Shown in pieces: positions 1 through 5,532 of a DNA stretch of 5,532 nucleotides (the first letter of the stretch is position 1; each line of letters starts with the position of its first letter). The stretch comes from Intestinibacillus sp050255995. Lineage in GTDB: Bacteria; Bacillota; Clostridia; Oscillospirales; Butyricicoccaceae. The notes beneath the pieces are model-generated. The model was not told the origin of the DNA. It saw nothing but the letters and a program-made list of their open reading frames with translations, and did no database searches. The DNA lies in the NCBI GenBank assembly GCA_050255995.1, contig JBFWIM010000108.1:1-5532 (forward strand), written 5' to 3'. A program made the translations under genes and the position numbers.

Positions 1-1361
1 AGCTTGTACAGCTCGAAAATACCACGGGCGTGCGTCTCTCCATTCTCTCATCGGACGGGGAAATCAAGTATGATTCTATTTTTCAGGATCAGCCCAGCCA
101 CACCACCCGTTCCAACGGCAATTTTGAAATTATCCGTCTCTATGATTTCCCGCTTGAAGGAGCGGTTTTAACCGAGCAAAACCTTAATGAGATGAAAGAG
201 CAGGGCTATACTTATGTCAAGGTGCCCGACCAGCATCCTTCCATGGATAACCGGCCAAGCGGCGGATTTTTATGTCTCGCGGGTCTGCTTCTGGACGGAA
301 AGGAAATGCTGGTCGCCCGCGTACCAATGTCCTATGTGGAACAAAACTCGTCCTTTAATTTGACATTTCTGCTCATTACAGGTCTGTTAACCCTTGGCAT
401 CTGCATTATTTTGGCATATTTCCTATCCCGTCAATTTACCCGTCCGCTGATTAAGATGGAGGAAATTGCAACCTCCATGGCCGATTTGGATTTCTCCAAA
501 AAATATACCGGAAAAGCGGATGACGAGACCGGGCGGCTTGGCGAAAGCATCAACCGGCTGAGCGAGCACTTGAAGGAGGCCATCACCGCGCTGCAAAGCT
601 CCAACGAAAGTCTCGAACGCGAAGTGGACGAAAAGGAGCGCATCGACAGTATGCGCCGTGAATTTATCATCAACGTCTCACACGAGCTTAAAACACCGAT
701 TGCACTGATTCAGGGCTATGCCGAAGGCCTGCGCGTCGGCGTAACGGACAACGAGGTTGACCGCGAGTATTATTGTGACACCATTGTCGATGAAGCGCAG
801 CGGATGAACCATCTGGTGATGCAGCTGCTGAACCTTTCCAAGCTGGAGCTGGGCCGCGAAGTGCCAGAGCCGACCGACGTCGACCTGTATCCGCTGTGTC
901 GCAGCGTGGCGGAAAAAACCGCGGTGCTGCGGGAAGAAAAAAAGCAGACAATCAACTATGAGGCTACGCATGAAACCATGTTTGCCGATTACAGCATGCT
1001 CGAACAGGTCATTTTGAACTTTGTGTCGAATTCCATCCGCTATACGCCTACAGGTGGCAAAATCGAGCTGTCCGCCCAAACAGAACCGGACGGCTCCGTC
1101 ACCCTTTCCGTCATGAACGAGGGCGAACACATCGCCGAACAGGATCTGACGATGATTTTTGAAAAATTCTACCGCACCGACAAAGCCCGCAGCCGCGAAT
1201 CCGGCGGCACGGGAATCGGTCTGTCCATCGTCCGGGCAATCGCCGACGCCCACAATGGCACCTGCGGTGCGGAGAATGTGGAAGGCGGCGTGCTGTTCTG
1301 GTTCCGGGTGCCCGGGAAAAAGAATACGCCCGCCCTTCCTCCCGCCGATGAAACACCATAA
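1..1361 (+). CDS. Sensor histidine kinase of a two-component system (5'-truncated)
   Basis: Membrane sensor kinase that autophosphorylates on a histidine and passes the phosphate to a response regulator. The frame is open to the window edge, giving 452 visible residues; the GTG at 30 is internal, not the start. Visible residues 1-119 are the end of an extracytoplasmic sensor region. One membrane helix follows (about 120-142), then a HAMP linker with R-P-L, then HisKA with NVSHELKTP, phospho-acceptor H227. The HATPase domain has the N box (about 335-346, N339 and N343), a G1 region reading MNEGEHI, FEKFYR, and the G2 box GGTGIGL (401-407). N-E-G in place of D-x-G is common in Firmicutes kinases of this type (family knowledge), so it is probably active. 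The N-terminal helix and a partner regulator, usually just upstream, lie outside the window. The stimulus cannot be told. The class is very secure. Confidence 0.95.
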   Translation, partial: LVQLENTTGVRLSILSSDGEIKYDSIFQDQPSHTTRSNGNFEIIRLYDFPLEGAVLTEQNLNEMKEQGYTYVKVPDQHPSMDNRPSGGFLCLAGLLLDGKEMLVARVPMSYVEQNSSFNLTFLLITGLLTLGICIILAYFLSRQFTRPLIKMEEIATSMADLDFSKKYTGKADDETGRLGESINRLSEHLKEAITALQSSNESLEREVDEKERIDSMRREFIINVSHELKTPIALIQGYAEGLRVGVTDNEVDREYYCDTIVDEAQRMNHLVMQLLNLSKLELGREVPEPTDVDLYPLCRSVAEKTAVLREEKKQTINYEATHETMFADYSMLEQVILNFVSNSIRYTPTGGKIELSAQTEPDGSVTLSVMNEGEHIAEQDLTMIFEKFYRTDKARSRESGGTGIGLSIVRAIADAHNGTCGAENVEGGVLFWFRVPGKKNTPALPPADETP

Positions 1362-1389
1362 AGCAATCTGTCACATACAGCAGACGGTA

Positions 1390-1429
1390 AAAAGGGGGAG
1401 AGAACCTATCGCGGCCCCCTCCCCCTTTT
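1390..1429. terminator. Likely bidirectional intrinsic terminator between convergent genes
   Basis: An 11-bp perfect inverted repeat, AAAAGGGGGAG (1390-1400) and CTCCCCCTTTT (1419-1429), with an 18-nt loop. It starts about 30 nt after the kinase stop codon. Read on + it ends in a short T run (TTTT); on - it ends in TTTTT. It can therefore serve the kinase gene on + and the permease gene on -. The large loop and short T run make it weaker than the other terminators here. Confidence 0.65.
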
Positions 1430-1436
1430 CAATTCC

Positions 1437-1465
1437 CCTTGCCTTCTCGAACGGAGAAGGCAAGG
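1437..1465. repeat. Perfect 12-bp stem hairpin without a T run
   Basis: CCTTGCCTTCTC (1437-1448) and GAGAAGGCAAGG (1454-1465) pair perfectly around a 5-nt loop (gaacg). It lies just after the terminator-like hairpin in the convergent gap. There is no T run on either side, so it is not a standard intrinsic terminator. It could assist termination, protect 3' ends of mRNA, or be a copy of a dispersed intergenic repeat. The role is unknown. Confidence 0.6.
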
Positions 1466-1547
1466 CCGCGCAGCAGCGCGCCGACCGAACCGCAAACGGA
1501 AGCGCGGAATACCGATCCGATTTGACGGCGCAGCCGCTGCCGCGCGA

Positions 1548-2429
1548 TTACTGTACCGTCCTGCGGTCGCTCAGCGTGCCGAACACAATGCCGGAGGCAA
1601 TCAGCGCCGCGCCGACAAGCAGCCCCGCACCCGCCGGCTCATGGAGAAACAACACGCCTCCAAGCACCGAGGTCAGCGGCATCACAGGATAGAACAAGCA
1701 GCAGGAGCCGGCCTCCAGCATGGAAAGCGCCCGGTTCCAGCAGATATGTCCCAGAACTGTTCCAATAAGCCCCAGAAACAGCAGCCCGAGCACAATTCCC
1801 GGCGACCACAAAATGGGAGGAGCGGTCACCGCCGACCCGACTACAAACGGGAAGGCCATGGCAAGTCCCAGTGCAAGACAATCCAGCGTTAAACGCAGCG
1901 GGTCATATTTCTGTGTCATGCGGCGCATCAGGACACTCATCAGCGCCCAGGTGAGCATTGCGGTGAGTGCGAATACAATTCCGAGCGGGCGGAACGCGCC
2001 GCCGGTACCGCCGACCACGCAATAAACGCCCACAAGCGACACCGCCACGCTTCCAGCCTTTGCAAGCGTCAGCTTTTCCTTCAGAATGAGCGCGGCAAAG
2101 ACCATGATAAATACGGGATTGATCGAGTTAATCAGAGACGAAACCGAGGCATTTGTGAGCTTTGTTCCGATAAACTGCGCATTCATGGAAACAAAATAAC
2201 CAATAAACGCTATGAGCAGCAGCCATTTGTAATCCGATTTTTGCATTTTCCGGCGCGGCTTGCCGTGCAGCAGCACGCCGAGCACGAGGATGGCAATCGC
2301 ATAACGGATGCCGGTAACCAGCATGGGCGGCACCGCCGCCATGACATACTTGCCGACCACATAAGTCGCGCCCCAGCAAAACAGTGCCATAAACGCGCAG
2401 AAATATCCTGTCGCACCGCTTTTTTTCAT
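1548..2429 (-). CDS. EamA/DMT-superfamily membrane permease
   Basis: A 293-residue, very hydrophobic protein with about ten predicted membrane helices, the usual size for the drug/metabolite transporter superfamily. The two EamA repeats cover roughly residues 8-140 and 148-286. Family marks include GATYVVGKY near helix 1, SINPVFIMVFAALILKEKLT (about 102-121) closing repeat one, and the matching FYPVMPLTSVLGGVLFLHEP (about 246-265) in repeat two. The start is set at the ATG at 2429 because it begins directly before helix 1 and lies about 28 nt from the predicted transcription start. The frame stays open further upstream to 2600, but that would run back through both promoters. The ribosome site is weak (GGGGGA, 8 nt before the ATG). 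Relatives move amino acids, purines or drugs, often outward. Substrate is unknown; divergence from a Trp-controlled gene hints at an amino acid or aromatic compound but proves nothing. Confidence 0.88.
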   Translation of the reverse strand: MKKSGATGYFCAFMALFCWGATYVVGKYVMAAVPPMLVTGIRYAIAILVLGVLLHGKPRRKMQKSDYKWLLLIAFIGYFVSMNAQFIGTKLTNASVSSLINSINPVFIMVFAALILKEKLTLAKAGSVAVSLVGVYCVVGGTGGAFRPLGIVFALTAMLTWALMSVLMRRMTQKYDPLRLTLDCLALGLAMAFPFVVGSAVTAPPILWSPGIVLGLLFLGLIGTVLGHICWNRALSMLEAGSCCLFYPVMPLTSVLGGVLFLHEPAGAGLLVGAALIASGIVFGTLSDRRTVQ

Positions 2430-2463
2430 CTCTGTTTCCCCCAAATCTCGCTGTCTACCGCCC

Positions 2464-2492
2464 AGTATAGCACCCTGCTGCAATCCGTGCAA
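2464..2492 (-). promoter_or_regulatory. Sigma-A-type promoter for the permease gene
   Basis: On the - strand a -35 TTGCAC (2492-2487) and a -10 TATACT (2469-2464) are separated by exactly 17 nt. Transcription would start near 2457, leaving a leader of about 28 nt before the permease ATG at 2429. Hexamers and spacing are close to consensus. Confidence 0.75.
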
Positions 2493-2526
2493 GCAAATAC
2501 AGATTGATTTTATGCCGTATTGCTTG
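2490..2526. repeat. Imperfect dyad between divergent promoters (possible operator)
   Basis: CAAGCAAATAC (2490-2500) and GTATTGCTTG (2517-2526) pair over 10 bp with a single bulged A and a 16-nt centre. The outer ends overlap both -35 boxes (2487-2492 on -, 2524-2529 on +). A dimeric regulator binding here would touch both promoters. Alternatively, the symmetry is simply two similar promoters facing away from each other. Confidence 0.4.
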
Positions 2527-2552
2527 ACAATGCCGCTAAATGCGCATATAAT
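2524..2552 (+). promoter_or_regulatory. Consensus sigma-A promoter driving the T-box leader and trpB
   Basis: TTGACA (2524-2529) and TATAAT (2547-2552) both match consensus exactly, with a 17-nt spacer. Transcription should start near 2559, just ahead of the T-box Stem I. Such a strong core promoter fits a gene whose control is by attenuation in the leader rather than at initiation. Confidence 0.9.
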
Positions 2553-2559
2553 GGCAGTA

Positions 2560-2858
2560 ATTAAGAACAAAACCGATGACGGAGAGCAGTAACCCGGCAA
2601 ATTTCCTCCAAAGAGAGTCGCGAAACGGTGGAAGCGCGGCGGGGAAATCCGGCGCGAATGGACTCCGGAGGGCGCGGCGAACGGCGAACCATCGCCCGGT
2701 AGCCAAGACGGGGACTCCGCCCGTTATCAGGGGAGCGCGCGTTTTGTAAGGATACGCGGAAGTGAGCGGGCACGTTTTACGGCGTGCCAATCCGGGTGGC
2801 ACCGCAAAGGCTTTCGGCTTTTGTCCCAGAGTTATTTTGGGATGAGGGTCGTTTTTTT
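2560..2858 (+). promoter_or_regulatory. T-box riboswitch, tryptophan-specific (UGG specifier)
   Basis: This leader RNA binds tRNA and reads its charging state. Stem I base: CGGAG (2580-2584) pairs CTCCG (2663-2667). The specifier loop has AGTA (2588-2591) facing GAA-TGG-A, with specifier UGG (2659-2661), the Trp codon. Upper Stem I pairs CCGG (2594-2597) with 2649-2652 and ATTTCC (2601-2606) with 2643-2648; the distal tRNA-elbow motifs are AGAGAG (2612-2617) and GGTGGAA (2627-2633). CCGTTATC (2721-2728) fits the Stem II pseudoknot region, and Stem III is GGCACG/CGTGCC (2769-2774/2783-2788). In the antiterminator, GGG (2794-2796) pairs CCC (2825-2827), leaving the 7-nt bulge TGGCACC (2797-2803), then 2804-2811 pairs 2817-2824. 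The C in UGGC would pair with a G discriminator base, as expected for bacterial tRNA-Trp. Uncharged tRNA should let trpB be transcribed. Confidence 0.95.
2815..2858 (+). terminator. T-box attenuator terminator
   Basis: The arms 2815-2828 and 2838-2851 form a 14-bp stem that includes several G-U pairs, with a 9-nt loop, followed at once by seven T (2852-2858). The left arm overlaps the 3' half of the antiterminator (2817-2827), so the two folds exclude each other. This is the premature stop used when tRNA-Trp is charged. Confidence 0.88.
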
Positions 2859-2953
2859 ATTGCCTGCATCCCTCCGAAATTCATGTTACGAGGGCTTTTA
2901 TAAAAACAATGCGATCCCTTATTTTTGTGTGAAACCGACTGAAGGAGCGATTA

Positions 2954-4333
2954 ATGATGGCAAAGATTCCGCACAGACTGTACCTCACGGAGGAGCAGAT
3001 GCCAACACAGTGGTATAACCTGCGCGCCGACATGAAGGAGCAGCCCGACCCCATGCTGAACCCCGGCACGCTCGAGCCCATTGCCGAGCCGGAGCTGTAT
3101 CCTATTTTCTGCGAAGCGCTCGCTCACCAGGAGCTGGACAGCACGGAACGCTTTATTGACATCCCGGAGGCCGTGCAGGAGATGTACAAAATGTACCGCC
3201 CTTCTCCGCTGGTCCGCGCTTACAGCCTCGAAAAGGCACTCGATACCCCGGCAAAAATCTACTATAAGTTTGAGGGCAACAACACCTCCGGCAGCCACAA
3301 GCTGAATTCCGCAATTGCACAGGCATACTATGCCAAGGCGCAGGGCATCACCCGCCTGACGACCGAGACCGGCGCGGGGCAGTGGGGCACGGCGCTCTCC
3401 GAGGCCTGCTCCTATTTCGGCCTGGCACTGGATGTGTTCATGGTAAAGGTATCCTACGAGCAGAAGCCCTTCCGCAAAGCCGTCATGCAGGTCTTTGACG
3501 CAAACGTGACGCCTTCCCCGTCCGACAAGACGGAAATCGGTCGCAAAATTCTGGCAGAGAACCCCGGCACGACCGGCTCCCTCGGCTGTGCAATCTCCGA
3601 GGCCGTCGAAAAGGCAACCAGCACGCAGAACTGCCGGTACGTGCTTGGCTCCGTGCTGAATCAGGTGCTGCTGCACCAGTCTATTATCGGTCTGGAAAGC
3701 AAGACCGCGATGGAACAGCTCGGCGAATATCCGGACATTATCATCGGCTGCGCGGGCGGCGGCTCCAACCTTGGCGGCCTGATCGCACCGTTTATGCAGG
3801 ATAAACTGCTGGGACGCGCCAACCCGCGCATCATCGCGGTAGAGCCGGCCTCCTGCCCGTCCTTCACGCGCGGCCGCTACGCCTATGATTTCTGCGACAC
3901 CGGCAAGGTCACCCCCATGGCGCGCATGTACACGCTCGGCTCCGGCTTTATCCCTGCGCCGAACCACGCGGGCGGGCTGCGGTACCACGGTATGAGCCCG
4001 ATCCTGTCGAAGCTGTACCATGACGGCTATATGGAAGCGGTTTCCGTTAAGCAGACCGATGTGTTCGAGGCCGCGATCGAGTTTGCGAAGAAGGAAACCA
4101 TCCTGCCTGCGCCGGAATCCGCCCATGCCATCCGCACCGCCATTGACGAGGCGCTCCGCTGCCGTGAGTCCGGCGAAGCCAAGACCATCCTGTTTGGCCT
4201 GACAGGCACCGGCTACTTCGATATGACGGCATACAGCGCGTATCTTGACGGCTCTATGAAGAACCACATTCCGGACGACGCGGAGCTGCAGCTTGGCTTT
4301 AACAGCCTGCCGGATATTCCACAGAACCACTAA
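2954..4333 (+). CDS. trpB: Tryptophan synthase beta chain, TrpB2 type (PLP enzyme)
   Basis: A 459-residue cytoplasmic PLP enzyme that joins indole and L-serine to give L-tryptophan. The length and extended N-terminus (IPHRLYLTEEQMPTQWYN) fit the TrpB2 class, whereas classical TrpB1 has about 390-400 residues. Visible motifs: SGSHKLNSA with the PLP lysine K116; ETGAGQWG with catalytic E138 and W144, where TrpB1 has His; GGGSN (268-272) for the PLP phosphate; AGGLRYHGM (339-347), typical of TrpB2; PAPESAHA (E388); and GLTGTGYFD near the C-terminus. AAGGAG at 2942-2947 precedes two adjacent ATGs (2954, 2957) at 6 and 9 nt; either could be used. The T-box just upstream places it under tRNA-Trp control, which supports a real role in Trp supply. 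No trpA or other trp gene is adjacent; the flanking genes are unrelated. It may use free indole, or pair with a distant TrpA. Some TrpB2-like proteins have other roles, such as serine deamination, but the regulation argues against that here. Confidence 0.93.
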   Translation: MMAKIPHRLYLTEEQMPTQWYNLRADMKEQPDPMLNPGTLEPIAEPELYPIFCEALAHQELDSTERFIDIPEAVQEMYKMYRPSPLVRAYSLEKALDTPAKIYYKFEGNNTSGSHKLNSAIAQAYYAKAQGITRLTTETGAGQWGTALSEACSYFGLALDVFMVKVSYEQKPFRKAVMQVFDANVTPSPSDKTEIGRKILAENPGTTGSLGCAISEAVEKATSTQNCRYVLGSVLNQVLLHQSIIGLESKTAMEQLGEYPDIIIGCAGGGSNLGGLIAPFMQDKLLGRANPRIIAVEPASCPSFTRGRYAYDFCDTGKVTPMARMYTLGSGFIPAPNHAGGLRYHGMSPILSKLYHDGYMEAVSVKQTDVFEAAIEFAKKETILPAPESAHAIRTAIDEALRCRESGEAKTILFGLTGTGYFDMTAYSAYLDGSMKNHIPDDAELQLGFNSLPDIPQNH

Positions 4334-4360
4334 AAAATAAATAATTTTTTATCTGCGTGC

Positions 4361-4397
4361 AAAAGTGCGTTTTCTATAGTGGAAAACGCACTTTTTT
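4361..4397 (+). terminator. Intrinsic terminator after trpB
   Basis: A 14-bp perfect stem, AAAAGTGCGTTTTC (4361-4374) and GAAAACGCACTTTT (4382-4395), with a 7-nt loop, ends in six T (4392-4397). It lies about 28 nt past the trpB stop codon, making trpB a single-gene transcript separate from the downstream hydrolase. A small AT-only inverted repeat (4331-4338/4344-4351) between the stop and this hairpin is probably incidental. Confidence 0.92.
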
Positions 4398-4504
4398 ATT
4401 TTAAGCACCTATAAGCTGCACGTAACATGCAAATTTACCCCAAAATTGCGGTATTTCAACCCGCGAGACTGTTTTTGACGCTTTTTGCACTTATAGTATC
4501 GTAT

Positions 4505-4531
4505 TTGACAAATCCCTACTAAACGTATAAA
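4505..4531 (+). promoter_or_regulatory. Possible promoter for the MBL-fold hydrolase
   Basis: TTGACA (4505-4510) is followed after 15 nt by TATAAA (4526-4531). The spacing is 2 nt short of ideal, but this is the best match in the AT-rich gap (4398-4578) after the trpB terminator. It would give a leader of about 40 nt. The rest of the gap holds no gene or convincing structure that I can see. Confidence 0.45.
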
Positions 4532-4578
4532 GTTTAATTACAGCAATTCCATTTGGAACAGAAAGGAATGAATTTTTT

Positions 4579-5328
4579 ATGGAGATCAAAGCCGTAAAAT
4601 TGTATGAAAACGGTTTCATGACAGAATCGTTTGCCCTTGGCGGCGGCGATACCAGCGGCAGTTTCAGCGACACCAAAACTTTCCCGACCAGCCTCCAAAA
4701 CTATTTGATTGATACAGGCGACGAGGTAATTCTTGTAGATACCGGCCTTCCCAAAGAAACGCCGGAAACAAAACCTGCGCCGGGACAAAAAATTTATCCG
4801 GGCAAGCGCATCCTGGATTATGTCGCGGCACTTGAAGCCCTGGGCTATCACGCCGATCAGGTAACGAAAATTCTTGTGACCCATAAGCACCCGGACCATT
4901 CCGGTGAGCTGCGCAGCTTCCCGAACGCAAAAATTTATCTTTCGCCTGCCGAAGCCGACGAGCTGAAGCTCAGCGGCCCAAATATTGTAAAGGCGGATTT
5001 TGCAGACGGTCCATATTACAGCTTTGACCGAAGCCAGAAAATTGCGGACGGGATTTATTATCTTCCCGCACCCGGACATACCACGGGCAACAGCATTGTG
5101 GTTGTTGAAAAAGACGGCCTGTTTTATTTGATACACGGCGATATTACCTATACGGATGCGGCGCTGCATCAGAACAAGCTTTCCGTTGTATTTGAAGATC
5201 TGGATGCGGCTTGGGACTCGCTTTCCAGGGTGCGCACCTTTATTCAGAAAAACGCCACTATCTATCTTTCCACCCATACACCCGAAGGGCCGGAGCATTT
5301 GGCAAAAAAAGAAATTATGAAGCTTTAA
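4579..5328 (+). CDS. Metallo-beta-lactamase-fold hydrolase, AHL-lactonase-like
   Basis: A 249-residue protein with no signal peptide, so likely cytoplasmic. It carries a complete dinuclear metal site: THKHPDH (H102, H104, D106, H107), PGHTTGN (H167), HGDITY (D188) and STHTPEG (H233). An early VDTG (53-56) is typical of the fold. Spacing and length closely follow the N-acyl-homoserine lactonase AiiA (about 250 residues; from memory its ligands are H104, H106, D108, H109, H169, D191 and H235). Y191, three residues after D188, matches AiiA's active-site Tyr194. The expected reaction is opening of a lactone or similar ester ring; the natural substrate could be an acyl-homoserine lactone or another metabolite. 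AAAGGA (4562-4567) lies 11 nt before the ATG, a rather long gap. The gene stands alone between a terminator upstream and a palindromic one downstream. By eye it is less G+C-rich than trpB. The fold is certain; lactonase activity is inferred. Confidence 0.88.
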   Translation: MEIKAVKLYENGFMTESFALGGGDTSGSFSDTKTFPTSLQNYLIDTGDEVILVDTGLPKETPETKPAPGQKIYPGKRILDYVAALEALGYHADQVTKILVTHKHPDHSGELRSFPNAKIYLSPAEADELKLSGPNIVKADFADGPYYSFDRSQKIADGIYYLPAPGHTTGNSIVVVEKDGLFYLIHGDITYTDAALHQNKLSVVFEDLDAAWDSLSRVRTFIQKNATIYLSTHTPEGPEHLAKKEIMKL

Positions 5329-5333
5329 ACAAA

Positions 5334-5375
5334 AAACAAAGACAGGAGGGCGATATCGCCCTCCTGTCTTTGTTT
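5334..5375. terminator. Perfect 42-bp palindrome, bidirectional terminator
   Basis: The two 21-nt halves (5334-5354, 5355-5375) are exact reverse complements centred on GATATC. The G+C-rich core (GACAGGAGGGC) is flanked by A-rich DNA on the left and T-rich DNA (TTTGTTT) on the right. It begins 5 nt after the hydrolase stop codon and ends 23 nt from the stop of the convergent gene, so one hairpin can end both transcripts. The T tracts are interrupted by a G or C, but the stem is very strong. Confidence 0.85.
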
Positions 5376-5398
5376 ACAGCATGATTAAATTACAATGC

Positions 5399-5532
5399 TT
5401 ATTGAGGAATCTTAACCCAAACGCCGTTGTTGCGGCAGGACTCGGTCGCGGCCGCCGCCATCAGAACCGGGCGCAGACCATCCAGCGCACCGACGACAAC
5501 CGGCTTGTCGTTCACAATCGCGTCGACAAAAG
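5399..5532 (-). CDS. C-terminal end of a probable Gfo/Idh/MocA-family oxidoreductase
   Basis: Read on the - strand, the frame is open from the window edge to a TAA at 5401-5399, giving 43 whole codons. The peptide starts FVDAIVNDKPVVVGALDGLRP and ends in GVWVKIPQ. The pattern FVDAI-x-x-DKPV-x-V-x-x-x-DGLRP-VLMAAAATESCRNNG resembles the C-terminal helix and tail of NAD(P)-dependent sugar or inositol dehydrogenases of the Gfo/Idh/MocA family, where F-x-x-(A/C)-I-x-x-(D/G)-x-x-P precedes the last helix. The Rossmann domain and catalytic residues are outside the window, so substrate and exact family cannot be confirmed. The coding frame itself is well supported by its composition and by the palindromic terminator just downstream. 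Confidence 0.6.
   Translation of the reverse strand, partial: FVDAIVNDKPVVVGALDGLRPVLMAAAATESCRNNGVWVKIPQ

Noticed and set aside
678..1253. 191-residue - strand frame opposite the histidine kinase
   Set aside because: It is a shadow of the kinase ATPase and dimerisation domains, with no family resemblance and no ribosome site that I could see.
1200..1700. Frames that run on past the kinase stop through the convergent gap
   Set aside because: They cross the terminator hairpin and the antisense of the permease 3' end, and their products are low-complexity Pro/Ala/Arg-rich sequences with no domain.
2430..2600. Upstream extension of the permease frame to 2600
   Set aside because: It would place 57 extra residues across the permease promoter, the divergent promoter and the start of the T-box leader. 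The ATG at 2429 begins right before helix 1 and fits the predicted transcription start.
2821..3018. Small + strand frame overlapping the T-box terminator and the trpB start
   Set aside because: It starts inside the attenuator stem, has no ribosome site and overlaps trpB out of frame. The leader RNA explains this region.
2951..4330. Long 459-residue frame on the - strand opposite trpB
   Set aside because: It mirrors trpB codons in a G+C-rich gene, is rich in Arg, Gly and Ala, and shows no recognisable domain. The + strand protein has all the TrpB2 motifs.
4409..4496. CTATAAG (4409-4415) and its inverted copy CTTATAG (4490-4496) in the AT-rich gap
   Set aside because: Only 7 bp, AT-rich and 74 nt apart; expected by chance in such DNA.
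4475..4497. TTGACG with TATAGT as another promoter for the hydrolase
   Set aside because: The spacer is only 11 nt, too short for a sigma-A promoter; the TTGACA/TATAAA pair at 4505-4531 fits better.
4568..4597. Nine-codon ORF (MNFLWRSKP) overlapping the hydrolase start
   Set aside because: Its ATG directly abuts the Shine-Dalgarno-like AAAGGA, leaving no room for initiation, so a regulatory upstream peptide is unlikely.

Overview
The window looks like chromosomal DNA from a low-to-moderate G+C Gram-positive bacterium, most likely a member of the Clostridia. The evidence is a textbook T-box riboswitch, near-perfect sigma-A-type promoters with 17-nt spacers, a Firmicutes-style sensor kinase (an N-E-G motif where other kinases have D-x-G), and strong intrinsic terminators after several genes. 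Coding regions are fairly G+C-rich, while the gaps between genes are AT-rich. I see no mobile element, CRISPR array, tRNA or rRNA.

Layout. (1) 1-1361, +: the 3' part of a membrane sensor histidine kinase gene, cut by the window edge. (2) 1362-1547: a convergent gap with two strong hairpins, the first a likely bidirectional terminator. (3) 1548-2429, -: a ten-helix EamA/DMT-family permease. (4) 2430-2953: a control region with two back-to-back promoters whose facing halves form an imperfect dyad. On the + strand it continues into a T-box leader with a UGG (Trp) specifier, an antiterminator and a competing terminator. (5) 2954-4333, +: a TrpB2-type tryptophan synthase beta chain, with no trpA beside it. 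(6) 4334-4578: a terminator, then an AT-rich stretch with a possible promoter. (7) 4579-5328, +: a metallo-beta-lactamase-fold hydrolase with the metal ligands and tyrosine of AiiA-type N-acyl-homoserine lactonases. (8) 5334-5375: a perfect 42-bp palindrome acting as a convergent terminator. (9) 5399-5532, -: the C-terminal end of a probable Gfo/Idh/MocA-family oxidoreductase.

How they fit together. The best-supported regulatory unit is T-box plus TrpB2. Uncharged tRNA-Trp should release transcription of a stand-alone beta chain, which could make tryptophan from indole and serine or work with a distant alpha chain. The permease shares the control region and may be co-regulated, but its substrate cannot be read from sequence. 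The kinase, hydrolase and oxidoreductase appear to be separate transcription units.
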